DNA of 64,000 nt. It comes from Piezodorus guildinii (Eukaryota; Arthropoda; Insecta; Hemiptera; Pentatomidae). The DNA lies in NCBI GenBank assembly GCA_023052935.1, contig CM041297.1:53921917-53985916 (forward strand), written 5' to 3'. Positions 46,320 through 56,855 of the stretch are shown one piece after another (within the stretch, counting starts at the first letter, position 1; every line of letters begins with the position of its first letter). Both the position numbers and the translations under genes were made by a program. The notes beneath the pieces were generated by a model. It searched no databases. It was not told the DNA's origin and saw only the letters and a list, made by a program, of their open reading frames with translations.

Positions 46320-48741
46320 AACAGACAAGCTTTTAACAATCTCTGTAACCTTCACAAACGACTGGCCAAAAAAACTGAACAAAGGATTTTTTTATTAAAA
46401 TGTCGAACCCATTCTGTTTTTCCAAAATTTATTGAGAACTGCATTAGTCAAGTCCCTTTGTCAAACTCCCTTACTTCCAAATTGACACACTCATTGGAGA
46501 AATACAAGAGAACGTTACTTAACTTAAAAATTAGGGAAACCATACAACAAATAGACCTCATAAACGACAATATCAGTTCCTTAAATTCCTCTTTACATCC
46601 TATTATAGGCGACCACAACATGGACAAACTGACTACAAGTATTCAAACAATTTTTGCATTCACTAAAAAACAGACAAAATTTTCCCTCGTTAAAAAATTT
46701 AAAACTATTTATGAAAAGAGTATCAATAAAAAACCGTATCCCAAAGGCTCGGATGATTGGATCAAAAATATTTCCTCTACCTCTGTTCCCACTAATGTTA
46801 ATAATATTTTAAGCTTAGGTCCCAATTTTTCTACCCCTTCTTCTAACCCTTCTAAAATGATTCCCCAACTTATAACAGATCTAGAATATATTTATAAAGA
46901 CGACATTTTCAAAATAACTGACGAAGACAAAGAAATTTCCCGGTTGCGGATTAGCAACATGATTTCCAACCACCTCCAACACCCCAAACCTCGTTCGTCA
47001 TTTTCCCCTCTCTTCTTCAAAGATCTTTCCTTAACCCGCTCATTCCTCAAATCAAACGACCAAATTTTAGTAACCAAAGCCGACAAAGGTAACGTAACAG
47101 TTATTATGGACAGAACTGAGTACGATGACAAAATAAATTCACTTCTATCAGACCTATCAACATATACACCCTCTACCCGTGACCCAACCCGTCCTCTCAT
47201 GATAAAATTTAACCAACATATCAAAAATCTCTTCGATAATAAATTCATTAATCTATCTACATACAGAAACCTAATCTCTTATAATTCCTTACCCCCACGT
47301 CTGTATGGCCTTCCGAAAATTCACAAACCCGGTAATCCACTCCGCCCCATTATTTCAAACATCAATGCACCTTCCTCCAAACTCAGTAAATTTCTTCTAC
47401 CGTCACTAAAAATACTCAGCCGTACAAACTCCTACGACATTACAAACTCTCTTTACCTCCGACAACAATTATTATCACTTCAAATCCCCCCTAACTACAT
47501 TTTAACATCTTTTGACGCCGAAAGCTTATTCACTAATATTCCCATTGACAAAGTTCTCCATTTAGTTAAAAAACACTGGACCATTATCGAACCTCACACC
47601 ACGCTAAATCTTTCTGCTTACTTACAATCACTGGAACTTTGCTGCAAAACAGGATACCTCACTTTTAAGGGAAAATTTTACAATCAGGTCTCTGGACTAG
47701 CAATGGGAAACTGCCTAGCTCCGGATCTCTCTAATATTGTTCTCAATGACCTCCTGGATTTCATAACGAAAATTTATAAAAACGATATATTTTTCATTAA
47801 GAAATATGTTGACGACCTCCTCCTAATAATAAACCCTGAAAAAATCCCAGATATCCTTAAATCCTTTAATTCCTATGATCCACGCCTCCGCTTTACAGTA
47901 GAAAAAGAAAACAACTCAACAATTCCCTTTCTAGACTTACTGATAATAAGAAATACGGACGGTTCTATTTCCACTGATTGGTACACAAAATCCACCTATT
48001 CCGGTAGACTCCTCAATTTCTTCTCCCAGCACCCATACCATCAAAAAATTAATGTTGCCCAAAATCTCGTCCACCGTTGCCTCTCCTTGTCTGATCCACA
48101 GTACCATCCTACCAATATCCAGCGCATTAAAAAGATCCTTACCCTAAACAGCTTCCCACGTAATATCATTAAAAAACTCATAAACTCATACAACAACTTA
48201 AAAACGACCATTACTCCCCCTACAATACAAGACCAAAATTCACCCACAATATTTCAATATAGATCCCTACCGTATATTCCACACCTGTCTGAAAAATATT
48301 AAAAAATCCTTTAAATCCTCCTTACCCTCTCTAAAGCTAGGATTAAAGACCCAGAACAAACTTTCCCACCTTTTCACTAATACTAAAGACCCGATAAATC
48401 CTCTCTACCTCTCAAATATTGTTTATAAAATACCTTGTTTAGATTGCGATGTGTCCTATGTGGGTGAAACAAAAAACTACTTAAAAACCCGCATATCTCA
48501 ACATAAATCCTCCATATCCTCTCGAAACCTTCTAGCCTCAAAACTCTCCGAACACTCCATAACTTTTAATCATTCATTTAACTTTCAAGATTGTTCCATT
48601 TTAGATTCTGTTCCCAACCATAAAAAAAGACTCATTGCTGAATCCGTCCACATCCATCTCCAATCTAATCCTGTCAACCATAAAACTGATAAGCAATGCA
48701 TCTCCTCCACCTACAGCCATATATTAAATTCTCTTAAGTAA
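46320..48741 (+). pseudogene. Penelope-like element reverse transcriptase / GIY-YIG (right copy, one frameshift)
   Basis: Same protein as 43669-45948. Open from NRQAFNNLCNLHKRLAKK through the whole reverse transcriptase to 48302, where an extra A in an A run (CTGAAAAATATT against CTGAAAATATT on the left copy) shifts the frame. The GIY-YIG domain continues in another frame to 48741. It also has one extra Asn codon (NSYNNLKTT). The first ~28 residues of the long open frame starting at 46236 are antisense spacer and not part of the protein. Confidence 0.85.
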
Positions 48742-49612
48742 TTCAGCTTCCCATGTCCATCCCACTGTATACATTTTGTTTATTTATTGGTTTATTTTTT
48801 ACTTATGTATGTATACAATTATTTTATATATGTATCTATTTCATTTGTTTCTACACTTAATAAATTCTTAATGGTTTTACAATTGAATTTATTCCTATTT
48901 GTAATTACTTTACTATTTTGTATCAACTATATGATCTGTCAATGATTGTTACTTATTATTATTTTTTGTCATAATATTTTCACTTGGTTAATTTTAAGGT
49001 CTTAATATATGTACAACAATTATTTAAACGTTGGTTGGGAGGTAGTCAGTTTTACTATATATAGTTTATACATTATTATTCTTACTATTGTATTATATTG
49101 TTGTTACTTCAACAATCTTGTTAAAACATCTTCTAATACCGTTGTGATGGTATTAATATTGTAGGTTTAATCTGAACACTTCCTTTTATGTTAATATTAC
49201 AATTTTACTCATTGTTGTCAGATCCCGTCTAGAAATATGGTACGTATTTTCCATTTTACCCAACCTTTTGTACGTACTTTCCTATCTACCTGCCTATATT
49301 CCTTATTACCAAATTGTACCCAGTTTCCACTCACCTACCAGACGGTACGTATCTCCGCTGTACTCCATTTTTTAATGTTTTATATTTCATGTAATTTTTT
49401 CTTATATATTTGTACATTATCTTTAGTCATTATCTGGTCTGTATAGCTCTCATTAGTATACCTTTATCATTGTAATTTAATTAATTGATTTCTATACACA
49501 TATATTTCCTTTTATGTTATAATATTGACATTCTCTAGTGCAATTGTTAATTTTTTTTTTTAAAATAGTATTTGTAATCTTATTTTAAATGTATCCTTTT
49601 TGTATCTTTTTA

Positions 49613-49651
49613 GCCCTGATGATGACCCACAATGGGGGTCGAAACGTTGGC
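49613..49651 (+). ncRNA. Hammerhead ribozyme, right end of PLE pair
   Basis: Read in order: GCC (49613-49615, stem I 5' strand), CTGATGA (49616-49622), TGACCC / loop ACAATGG / GGGTC (stem II to 49640), GAAAC (49641-49645), GTT (49646-49648, cleavage triplet with the AC/GT minimal stem III), GGC (49649-49651, stem I 3' strand). All invariant core bases are present. Such minimal-stem-III type I hammerheads are known from PLE terminal repeats and are thought to act as dimers. Self-cleavage is inferred. Confidence 0.82.
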
Positions 49652-49774
49652 AAACAATAAAATAGTTAAAACTATTCAGTTGTTTCATTTAATGACCGCC
49701 ACCCGGACTAATTCCTTCAGTAATTCTCAACGGTCAACTAATTATATCCACAATATATAAATAATAACTTAAAC

Positions 49775-50010
49775 ATATATATTGGGTAGTCTGAAAAGAT
49801 TTTAAATTTTTATTTAAATGTTCCTCCATAGAATAATCTGTTCAGGTTAGCTAGATTAATCATTTTTATAAATATAACACTTATTAATCCTCTTCCAACA
49901 TAAAATGTTTGTTTACCTCTGTAGCATTTCGCTAATTGGAATAAAATTAAAAATAAAAAAGGATGCAGGCTGATTTCATTGTTTTGCACTTTATAAAGTA
50001 ACAGCATATT
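49775..50010 (-). mobile_element. Possible mariner-like fragment
   Basis: Starts with TTGGGTAGTCTGAAAAGAT, which looks like a mariner terminal inverted repeat, and shares ACTTATTAATCCTCTTCCAAC with the 5340-5420 repeat. The minus strand is open for 67 codons without a motif I can name. Tentative. Bases 50010-50600 show nothing else. Confidence 0.3.
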
Positions 50011-50606
50011 CATTACAATATCATTAACTCATCAAAAGAATACATTCAAAGAAGGAAACTATAAATAATAAATATTAATATTTTAGACAAATAGGAAAAC
50101 TAATAAATTACGTAACACTTTGAAATAGTATGAATGTCAGATATTCTTGGCTAACAGACTATTGCGGAAGACTGAGCTGGCAACTAAATTTAAAAAAAAA
50201 AAAAAAAAAAAATTAAATAATTTCTTTCTTCCTAACATGACAATACTTAATTCAAGAGAAATAAAATATTGTATTAATACTGAACTAAAAGAGGATATAT
50301 TCATTTAACTTAAAAAAAACAACAAAATAAATAAATAACCAAAATATCAGCTTATATAGACAGTAAAAAACTATTTGTTGGATGCTCAATCACTGATTAT
50401 ACTTTCGACCAACATAAAACCAGTAAATCGTTTGACCTTGATCAACCATATTGATAAAAAATGTAATATACTTTGAAATAGTTCAAATAGAACTATGTAA
50501 ACCAGAATGTAAGGGATTAGATAATATTATCCTAACATACTACATTCTCACAGCCTTCTCATAATATTTGGAAATTAAGGAAGGATAAGTTGTTCACTTC
50601 TTCAGG

Positions 50607-52137
50607 CTAAAGTTCCGAGTGACTTTTCTTTTGCTTTTTAGGTGAGCAATAACATGCTTCTTTTTGAGAATCTAAATAAAATTTACACCCCATTGTAGCT
50701 GTTCCAGTATAAAGCAATTTGGCAGAAGCTTTACAACCTGGAAAAAATAAACAAAGAATAATTAGAATACTAACAAGTATTTTTAGACTCATAAGATATA
50801 GGAGAAAAAAAATTAAAATTCAGGAAGTCAAATGACTAAACTGACGCTAGAAGTGAAACCTTTTTTTTTTTTTAATTCTCGATTTGTACTGGAATTTCTT
50901 TGGAAAGAAGAGTACGTTTGTAAAATTAGATTATACTTAGAATGCATGTTTTGTTATTTTTGTTTCAATTAATTGTAAAACATCATCACCTTACAGAGAT
51001 ATATCTTGAATTGTGCCATAGTAACCTGAATATTTTGGAATATGCTTTAAAACTATTTCTAAAGATTGATCTATCTGTGAAAGCATTAAATTAGTCGCTC
51101 TTTTTTTGACTTTTTTGCCTGTGTTGATATTTACGATGCTTAATTTTCTCTTCATCTTGAATTTTGGCATTGCAACTCCAATTATTCTCTGTACAATTTA
51201 AATATTGACAATAAGATCATCATGATTTTGCTTCACATGTTTGAATGTTTTCATGCAAAGTAATGTTTTAATAATATTTACAAATATCGGTATTTTAGTG
51301 TCAAGAGAATCAAGATATTCATTACACTAACTGTATATACAGTAAAAGGTAAGTTCTAAGACATAGTTTATCTACCATGTCTTTACTCTTTTCATTTGTA
51401 ACTGATTTTAATTGAAATAAATACTGAAATAACAATATTATAAATATCAACATTTTTGTGCCGATATTACACCGGTTTCGATACCGTTCACGGAAATTAT
51501 GAAAAAGTGGACGGGTATACACAGACTGCTGCGCAAGTGCCAGTCTAGAACATGTTGGTAATGTCATCATGGTAACAAAATCAAAGCTTTTGACCAAAAC
51601 CTAAAGAAGTTATCACTTAAAAAAATATACATACATACATAATATATATGCATTATATTGAGGATGTATAGTCAACTGTAGAAACTATCAGGAGTCAGTC
51701 TTATTCTAAATATTTTAATTTTGCTGACATTTCGGCTCAAGCTTGTGAGCCATCATCAGGACATTACTGAGCCATGTCCAAGCATAAACTGACTAATAAA
51801 CTAGTTTATGCTTGGACAAGTCTCAGTAATGCCCTCATGATGGCTCACAACCTTGAGCCAAAACATCGGCAAAATTAAAATATTTAGAAAAAGACTGACT
51901 CCTGATTATTCCACCTATAATATATCTATGCATGTTTGTTTTTTTTTATATATAGTATATATAGTAAGTAAAATGGAGGGTTTAAAAAAAACAGCAAAAC
52001 AAATTATGAACCTATTGGTTTAGAATTTAAATATTATAACAATGAAGTGTAGTTAGAATAATCAGGGGACAGTAATATGCCTCTATAACTAAAAATAATA
52101 TAGACGTTGATGACCTTAGGATTTTACACCCTAGTTT

Positions 52138-52176
<39 letters not shown>

Positions 52177-53074
52177 CTAATAATTATAAAAACTTTTATC
52201 ATCCACGATAATGTATTTAATATATAAAATCAGAAATTTGATATTACTAATATTATACTTTATAGAAATATAGATTAACAAGTAGTATTTTTTAACTTAT
52301 TTTATATTGCATATATGACATTCAAAAGATGATAAGCACTAGTTGGTCTGAATTTTTCAAGGCACTGACTGGACTGACAAGAGGAATTATTCAACTCGAA
52401 ACATAAGCTTCATTTAATGGGACATGAATGTTCATCCTCAGAGAACCATGAATATTTACCTTTTGAAGTTATCTCATCCTCTTTCACAGTATCACAGACT
52501 TTATACAAACATTTCTTAAATGACAGATCACAATTATCCTTATCAACATTGCATGTTCCATAACACAGGTCATGCTCATTACAACATTTTGTCATTTCAG
52601 GATAAGGCAGATTGGCATCAATCTGAAAATATAAAGAATAATTAAAGTTATTAGAAAAAAATAATAAAGACTAGAGATAGTTTAGATTTCCAGTACTTCC
52701 ATTCCCAAGGGTCCACAACCATTTGTAACTGGTTTATAGTATTTATTTTTCACAGCCTTTCCACCTATGAAGAAACACTATTAATTCTCAACGTCTTCAA
52801 GTTGAAAAAAAAACAAATTTATGATATAAAATATCATCTCACCTCCAGGACATGTCCATACACAATCTTCCTCCAAAGATTCATTTAATGTGTCATGTAC
52901 TGTCTTCATTTTTTTAATAACTTCAACTACTTTGACAGCAAAGTCTCCAAAAAAACTCTCTGCTGACAAAACTGCATCTCTTAGATTTGTTATCACAGTC
53001 CTTCCATAACCAGACCAGGCATAACCAGCAAAAGTCAATAAATATATGATTATTTTGGTTTTAGGGATATCCAT
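50607..53074 (-). CDS. Group XII secretory phospholipase A2, complete, four exons
   Basis: Exons: 53074-52843, 52764-52697, 52622-52460, 50737-50607; GT-AG borders, phases agree, about 197 residues (human group XIIA is of similar size). Residues 1-25 look like a signal peptide, so the product should enter the secretory pathway. The family hydrolyses the sn-2 acyl bond of phospholipids. Calcium loop NGCGPLG (92-98) and catalytic motif TKCCNEHDLCYGTC (His117, Asp118) are intact; the C-terminal GCKFYLDSQKEACYC is the group XII signature. An upstream short frame at 53255-53215 (MKIFLLLLLINS) is an alternative first exon but needs an acceptor I do not see. Intron 3 holds a palindromic PLE relic and a 34-base A run. 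It is a housekeeping-type member, not a venom group I/II/III enzyme. Confidence 0.9.
51650..51910. mobile_element. Palindromic PLE-type relic with hammerhead cores on both arms
   Basis: GAGTCAGTC near 51693 is mirrored as GACTGACTC near 51893, and the arms between are inverted copies around AAACTAGTTTATGCTTGGACA. No clear target duplication. Intron 3 of the phospholipase gene. Confidence 0.65.
51729..51759 (-). ncRNA. Hammerhead ribozyme-like core, slightly decayed
   Basis: Minus strand: CTGATGA, long stem II GGCTCA/TGAGCC, GAAAT (for GAAAC), GTC triplet. The mirror arm at 51832-51870 has CTCATGA and AAAAC but keeps the GCC/GGC stem I. Each arm carries different lesions. Confidence 0.5.
52090..52175 (+). 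mobile_element. LINE 3' tail with poly-A run
   Basis: GACGTTGATGACCTTAGG and TTTTACACCC match the minus-strand LINE tail at 29050-29090; a 34-base A run follows (52141-52174). Short truncated insertion. Confidence 0.5.
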
Positions 53075-53454
53075 TAATAATATGACAATAGAGAACGTTT
53101 TTCACAAAAAAATGCAAAATTTCAGGATTTGGAATAAAAATTAAAAATAGTTGGAAGGGTTTCATAAGGTTTACTTACATGAATAGGGCGGTAAGCCATT
53201 ATTTTTTAAATACTTACTACTATTTATCAACAATAACAGAAGAAAAATTTTCATTTGATCTTCAGAATTTTATTTGAATCAACGTCAAAACATTAATACT
53301 AAGGAAAATATAACCTGACATAAACAAAGCTGAGTTGGTGCTTTTTTATTGGACAACACTTATAGGTTTGTTTACTTAATTGAAGAGTCAAGAGTGACTG
53401 TAACTAGAATAATCTTTTGTGTGTATCTTGCAGCTAAAGTAGGGTAGATTTAAA

Positions 53455-53512
53455 AGCAATAACTCGTCTGATTGGCCACACTAGCATAAAATGACGTTAA
53501 ATTAACAAAAAA
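53455..53512 (+). mobile_element. SINE family A 3' fragment
   Basis: CTAGCATAAAATGACGTTAAAT and a short A run, the 3' end of family A only. Confidence 0.5.
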
Positions 53513-53529
53513 AAAAACCTAATAATAGT

Positions 53530-54250
53530 TTCAAGAGGGAAATATTGCAACTTGAACAGTCATCGTACTCATTAGCTTATTTTAAAATAACTAATGTACT
53601 AAAATGCGCGAACAGGTATATTGAGGATGATATTACAGTTAAATTCCTGGGCACTACTATTACCGAGGAAAATGAAATTACTGACGAAATTGGGGCAAGG
53701 ATAATAGCCGTTAATAGATGCTATTGGTCCCTAATGAAGATATTTCAAAATTTAGACACATCTTGAGCCCTCGAAATAATCGTTATACAACCTGTCGTTA
53801 TATACGGAATCGAGTTCTGTACTCGAACACTCCACAATGAATGGCTTTTAAACAATTTCTAAGCCGTGACCCTAATAAAGAGGCGAAGTCTTAGGGAAAT
53901 GAAGGATTAGAGAATTGTTTTTCCTATAAAGAGAAGGTGGATGGGACAGTTAAGGTACAAAACCCTATATTCCTGAATCAGCACTTTCCTCCTCCTTCTA
54001 GTATTGTATAAATATCCCTCCTAGAGATGTAACCATTCATTCTAGCCATTCCAGTAGATCTATTTCATCGAGCGGTTAAGTTCTTTATCTGACCCAAAAA
54101 AGAACGGAACGTAGTAACGATGGAAGAAGAAACACAAATAGACCTAGACTTCAATTGCTAGAACTTGCAGAGGACGATCCAGCCGATAATAGGTCTGAAT
54201 GTAGGGTGATAATTGATGGGGCCAAGATTCTACCTTAAGAAGATTTATAT
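53530..54250 (+). pseudogene. RTE-like LINE ORF2 fragment
   Basis: Open frame 53545-53766 ends TVKFLGTTITEENEITDEIG and RIIAVNRCYWSLMKIFQN; the next frame gives IQPVVIYGIEFCTRTLHNEW. These match the YLG..I......EI..RI..GN..Y..L and RPV..YG.E.WT segments of RTE/craniofacial-type retrotransposons. Stops interrupt the rest. Confidence 0.6.
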
Positions 54251-54309
54251 TAAATTATCTAATAATTAAGAATTTTAACGTTTAATCCACAATATTCCAG
54301 GATTTATTT

Positions 54310-54460
54310 ATTTATTGTTTATTTTTATGCGGTACTGGGAGGATTTTTTTCTCGGCATTTATACCTCGCCGGGCGGATATGCGGTGCCCGCCCCAACCAC
54401 CTGGTCCGAGAAACCCTCGTACAGCCTTCAAAGGCGAAGTAGGAGTGAAAAAATGCCAGG
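54310..54460 (+). mobile_element. SINE family C 3' part
   Basis: CTCGGCATTTATACCTCGCC and CAGCCTTCAAAGGCGAAGTAGG, matching 2800-2990. Bases 54460-56100 contain no gene or repeat I can name. Confidence 0.6.
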
Positions 54461-56105
54461 ATTTAAAAAAAGCAGCAAGATTTAATCACACAAAATGTAA
54501 CAAAAACCTCTCAGTTGTCTTGTGAAATAGTAAAGACGGGTAACTATACTTTAGAAAAGGTATGAACGATTGAAAGCGGATAGAATCGATAGAAATGAAG
54601 ACGGAACGAAAAATGTTGTTTTTGCAACGATCAAATTATGGATAGAGGAGATGAAATACGTTTAGGAAGGGCAACCTCAGACATCCGATTTTAATAAGTC
54701 AAAAGTGTCATCAAATACTAGATGTATATCATTTGAGGAGTAATAGTATCGGTGATAATGGTGCAGGATCCAACGAATGTGGTTTGAGAATACCCTGTAA
54801 GAGGAAAGGAAAAAATATTTTTAAAAAAAATCTTAACATTTAAGCGTTTTATGGTGGCACTAAAAACTCAACTATAAAATTCCGGGTTTAATGTTTATTA
54901 AACATTTGAGGAAAATTAAACTATAATGGAGAACTATGAAAGCTCTCTGCAGACAACTAAAGCTTCCCCTTTTCAACTTAAAATTAGCGCTAACAGTGGG
55001 GGAAAATGACTATCCATCCCTAATCTTGGAAGCATTCATTAATCCACCAAACCATCTCTCTTAGTCTTACACATGCAACAATCCTCTTCTAGCTAGAGGT
55101 CAAGAAAAATCCTTCCTACTTGGGTCAGAGAGAAGTTCTTGGATTAATGTCATGCAACTCCATTGGCAAGAGGCTCTATTTGAAGTATTTCCTCCCAAAC
55201 CTATAGTTTAGCAGTACATATAGTTCAAATTAGTCAACTACAAATAATAGAAATAAGATCCTCCCAAAAATAGAAAAATATTCTCAATAAAAAACAAATG
55301 TATTACTTAGAAAAAAACAGCCTAAGTTTTATAGCACATTTTTCATATCTGGTAGTCATTTCAGTTCCAACTTGCCTCCTATACATGATGTTCAATTGAA
55401 TTATGGCAAGAAAACTAATCTTTATTTCTCCTCACCGAAATTTTATTTTTCAAATAATAATCTTTGATAGGAACTAAATCACTGATTTTTCTGAGCTTAG
55501 ATAATACAACAATTTCCTGTTGAAGAATCTACAATAATGATAATGATGATATGTCAATAATACCCAATGATTAATAAAATTGACATATCAAGATTAAGCT
55601 TTAATAATTCAGGTCACCATTCCAAATGGTATTTAAACTGTTACCATTCATAATTGATTAATACTTACTTCATGAAAAATGTGAGTAAATAGATGCACTT
55701 GGTGAAAAAAAACACAAGTTTAGTGTTAAATAATTGTGAATTTCTATTGTAATTAAGTTCACTATTAGCAGTGTAATTTCATATTAACACCATCATACAC
55801 TAATATAACTTAAAAGTAAATTACGGTGTCAAAGAGACAGAAAAGTGCTAAATTTATTTCCATCAAGCATCCAAAAATAGTGGATACACCATTCTCCATA
55901 ACAAATGATCTTATACATAATGATTGAACAATCCAAAGAATACAGTCTTTTCTGTCAAAAGTGCAGTGCAAAGAAGTGGATGCACCATTCTACTAACAAA
56001 TAACTTGAACATTCGGACTTTTTCAACCACTGCGACAGTACAATAACTTCCACCAAAGATTAACATACAATACCAACACAGCATTCCAACCCTCTTACAG
56101 AAACA

Positions 56106-56306
56106 TTAAAATGTCCTAGCAATCCTAACGGCCCACCCTGACAACCCTCTGCAGGCCTTGGCCATGAGATATTGCTGATCACCTGAAGAGCTCTGCTGTG
56201 ATGAGCGCTGCTTCAGCAGTTCAAAAGTTTGCTTGTTGCTAAGGAATGCCAGATTGAAAATTAAATTGTGTTCAAATTTCTTGTAAAAACAAAATTGTCC
56301 TTCAAA
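56106..56306 (-). CDS. Candidate unrecognised terminal exon
   Basis: After an AG at 56307-56308 the minus strand is open for 66 codons to a TAA at 56106-56108, including NKQTFELLKQRSSQQSSSGD and QYLMAKACRGLSGWAVRIAR. Base composition is more GC-rich than the surroundings, which suggests coding or a recent insertion. The polypyrimidine tract is weak and I find no upstream exon or domain. Could equally be a transposon fragment. Confidence 0.22.
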   Translation of the reverse strand, partial: FEGQFCFYKKFEHNLIFNLAFLSNKQTFELLKQRSSQQSSSGDQQYLMAKACRGLSGWAVRIARTF

Positions 56307-56817
56307 CTAGCTTATTTATTTATAACAGGAAAGGGACATAAATTATAAATATATTTTTACTATCAAAAGACAGTGAAAAACTTAATGGAATATTTAATTA
56401 GGTAGGTTCTTGTTTTTATTATTTTTTATGATACACTATTCTAATGGACTAATAAGAAGTACAACTTTGACATACTTCTTCTGTAGAATAAAACAAAACC
56501 TATCTAGGCTTTTCTTTAAGACAAAGGATTTTTTTTAAATTAAACAGAGCATTGATGATGGACTGTCAAAGAAAATAAAACATGAAAAACACATATTTAT
56601 TATCACTGATAAATTTTTAATATTTTTCAACAAAATAATGTTAATACATATATATTCAAACAAAACAATTTAATTTAATGAGCAATGCAAATGATGTTCA
56701 CTGGATCCCAGTACTAAACTCTCCAATTTTATATGTACAAGCTAAAATAATGAAGAAAGAATTTTGTTGAACACTTTTAAATGTGACAATATTAGCATAT
56801 TCAGAGTGAAATATTGT

Positions 56818-56823
56818 TTTATT
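56818..56823 (-). terminator. Poly(A) signal of the glutaredoxin gene
   Basis: AATAAA on the minus strand, about 33 bases past the stop codon at 56856-56858. Confidence 0.55.
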
Positions 56824-56855
56824 GTGTATATGTAATTACAAAGTGTATAAATAAG

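Larger units (their letters stand above)
42692..49753. mobile_element. Head-to-head inverted pair of Penelope-like elements with 13-bp target duplication
   Basis: Two near-identical PLE copies form a 7.06-kb palindrome: arms 42692-46091 and 46314-about 49720, spacer 46092-46313. TATATAAATAATA at 42679-42691 and 49754-49766 flanks the pair as a direct repeat, so it appears to have inserted as one unit. 3' ends point outward; both copies lack the extreme 5' region. The right end carries 33 extra bases (TAATTCTCAACGGTCAACTA and following), the leader that precedes the PLE ORF at 29567. Each end has a hammerhead ribozyme motif. Arms differ mainly by single-base and one 3-base indel, indicating a young event or gene conversion between arms. 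Confidence 0.88.

Noticed and set aside
49775..49800. Confident mariner terminal repeat
   Set aside because: Only one end is visible and no transposase motif follows, so I kept it as a low-confidence fragment only.
53215..53255. Upstream signal-peptide-like start for the phospholipase (MKIFLLLLLINS)
   Set aside because: Attractive with a good donor, but I find no acceptor joining it in frame to the 53074 exon, which already begins with ATG and a hydrophobic leader.
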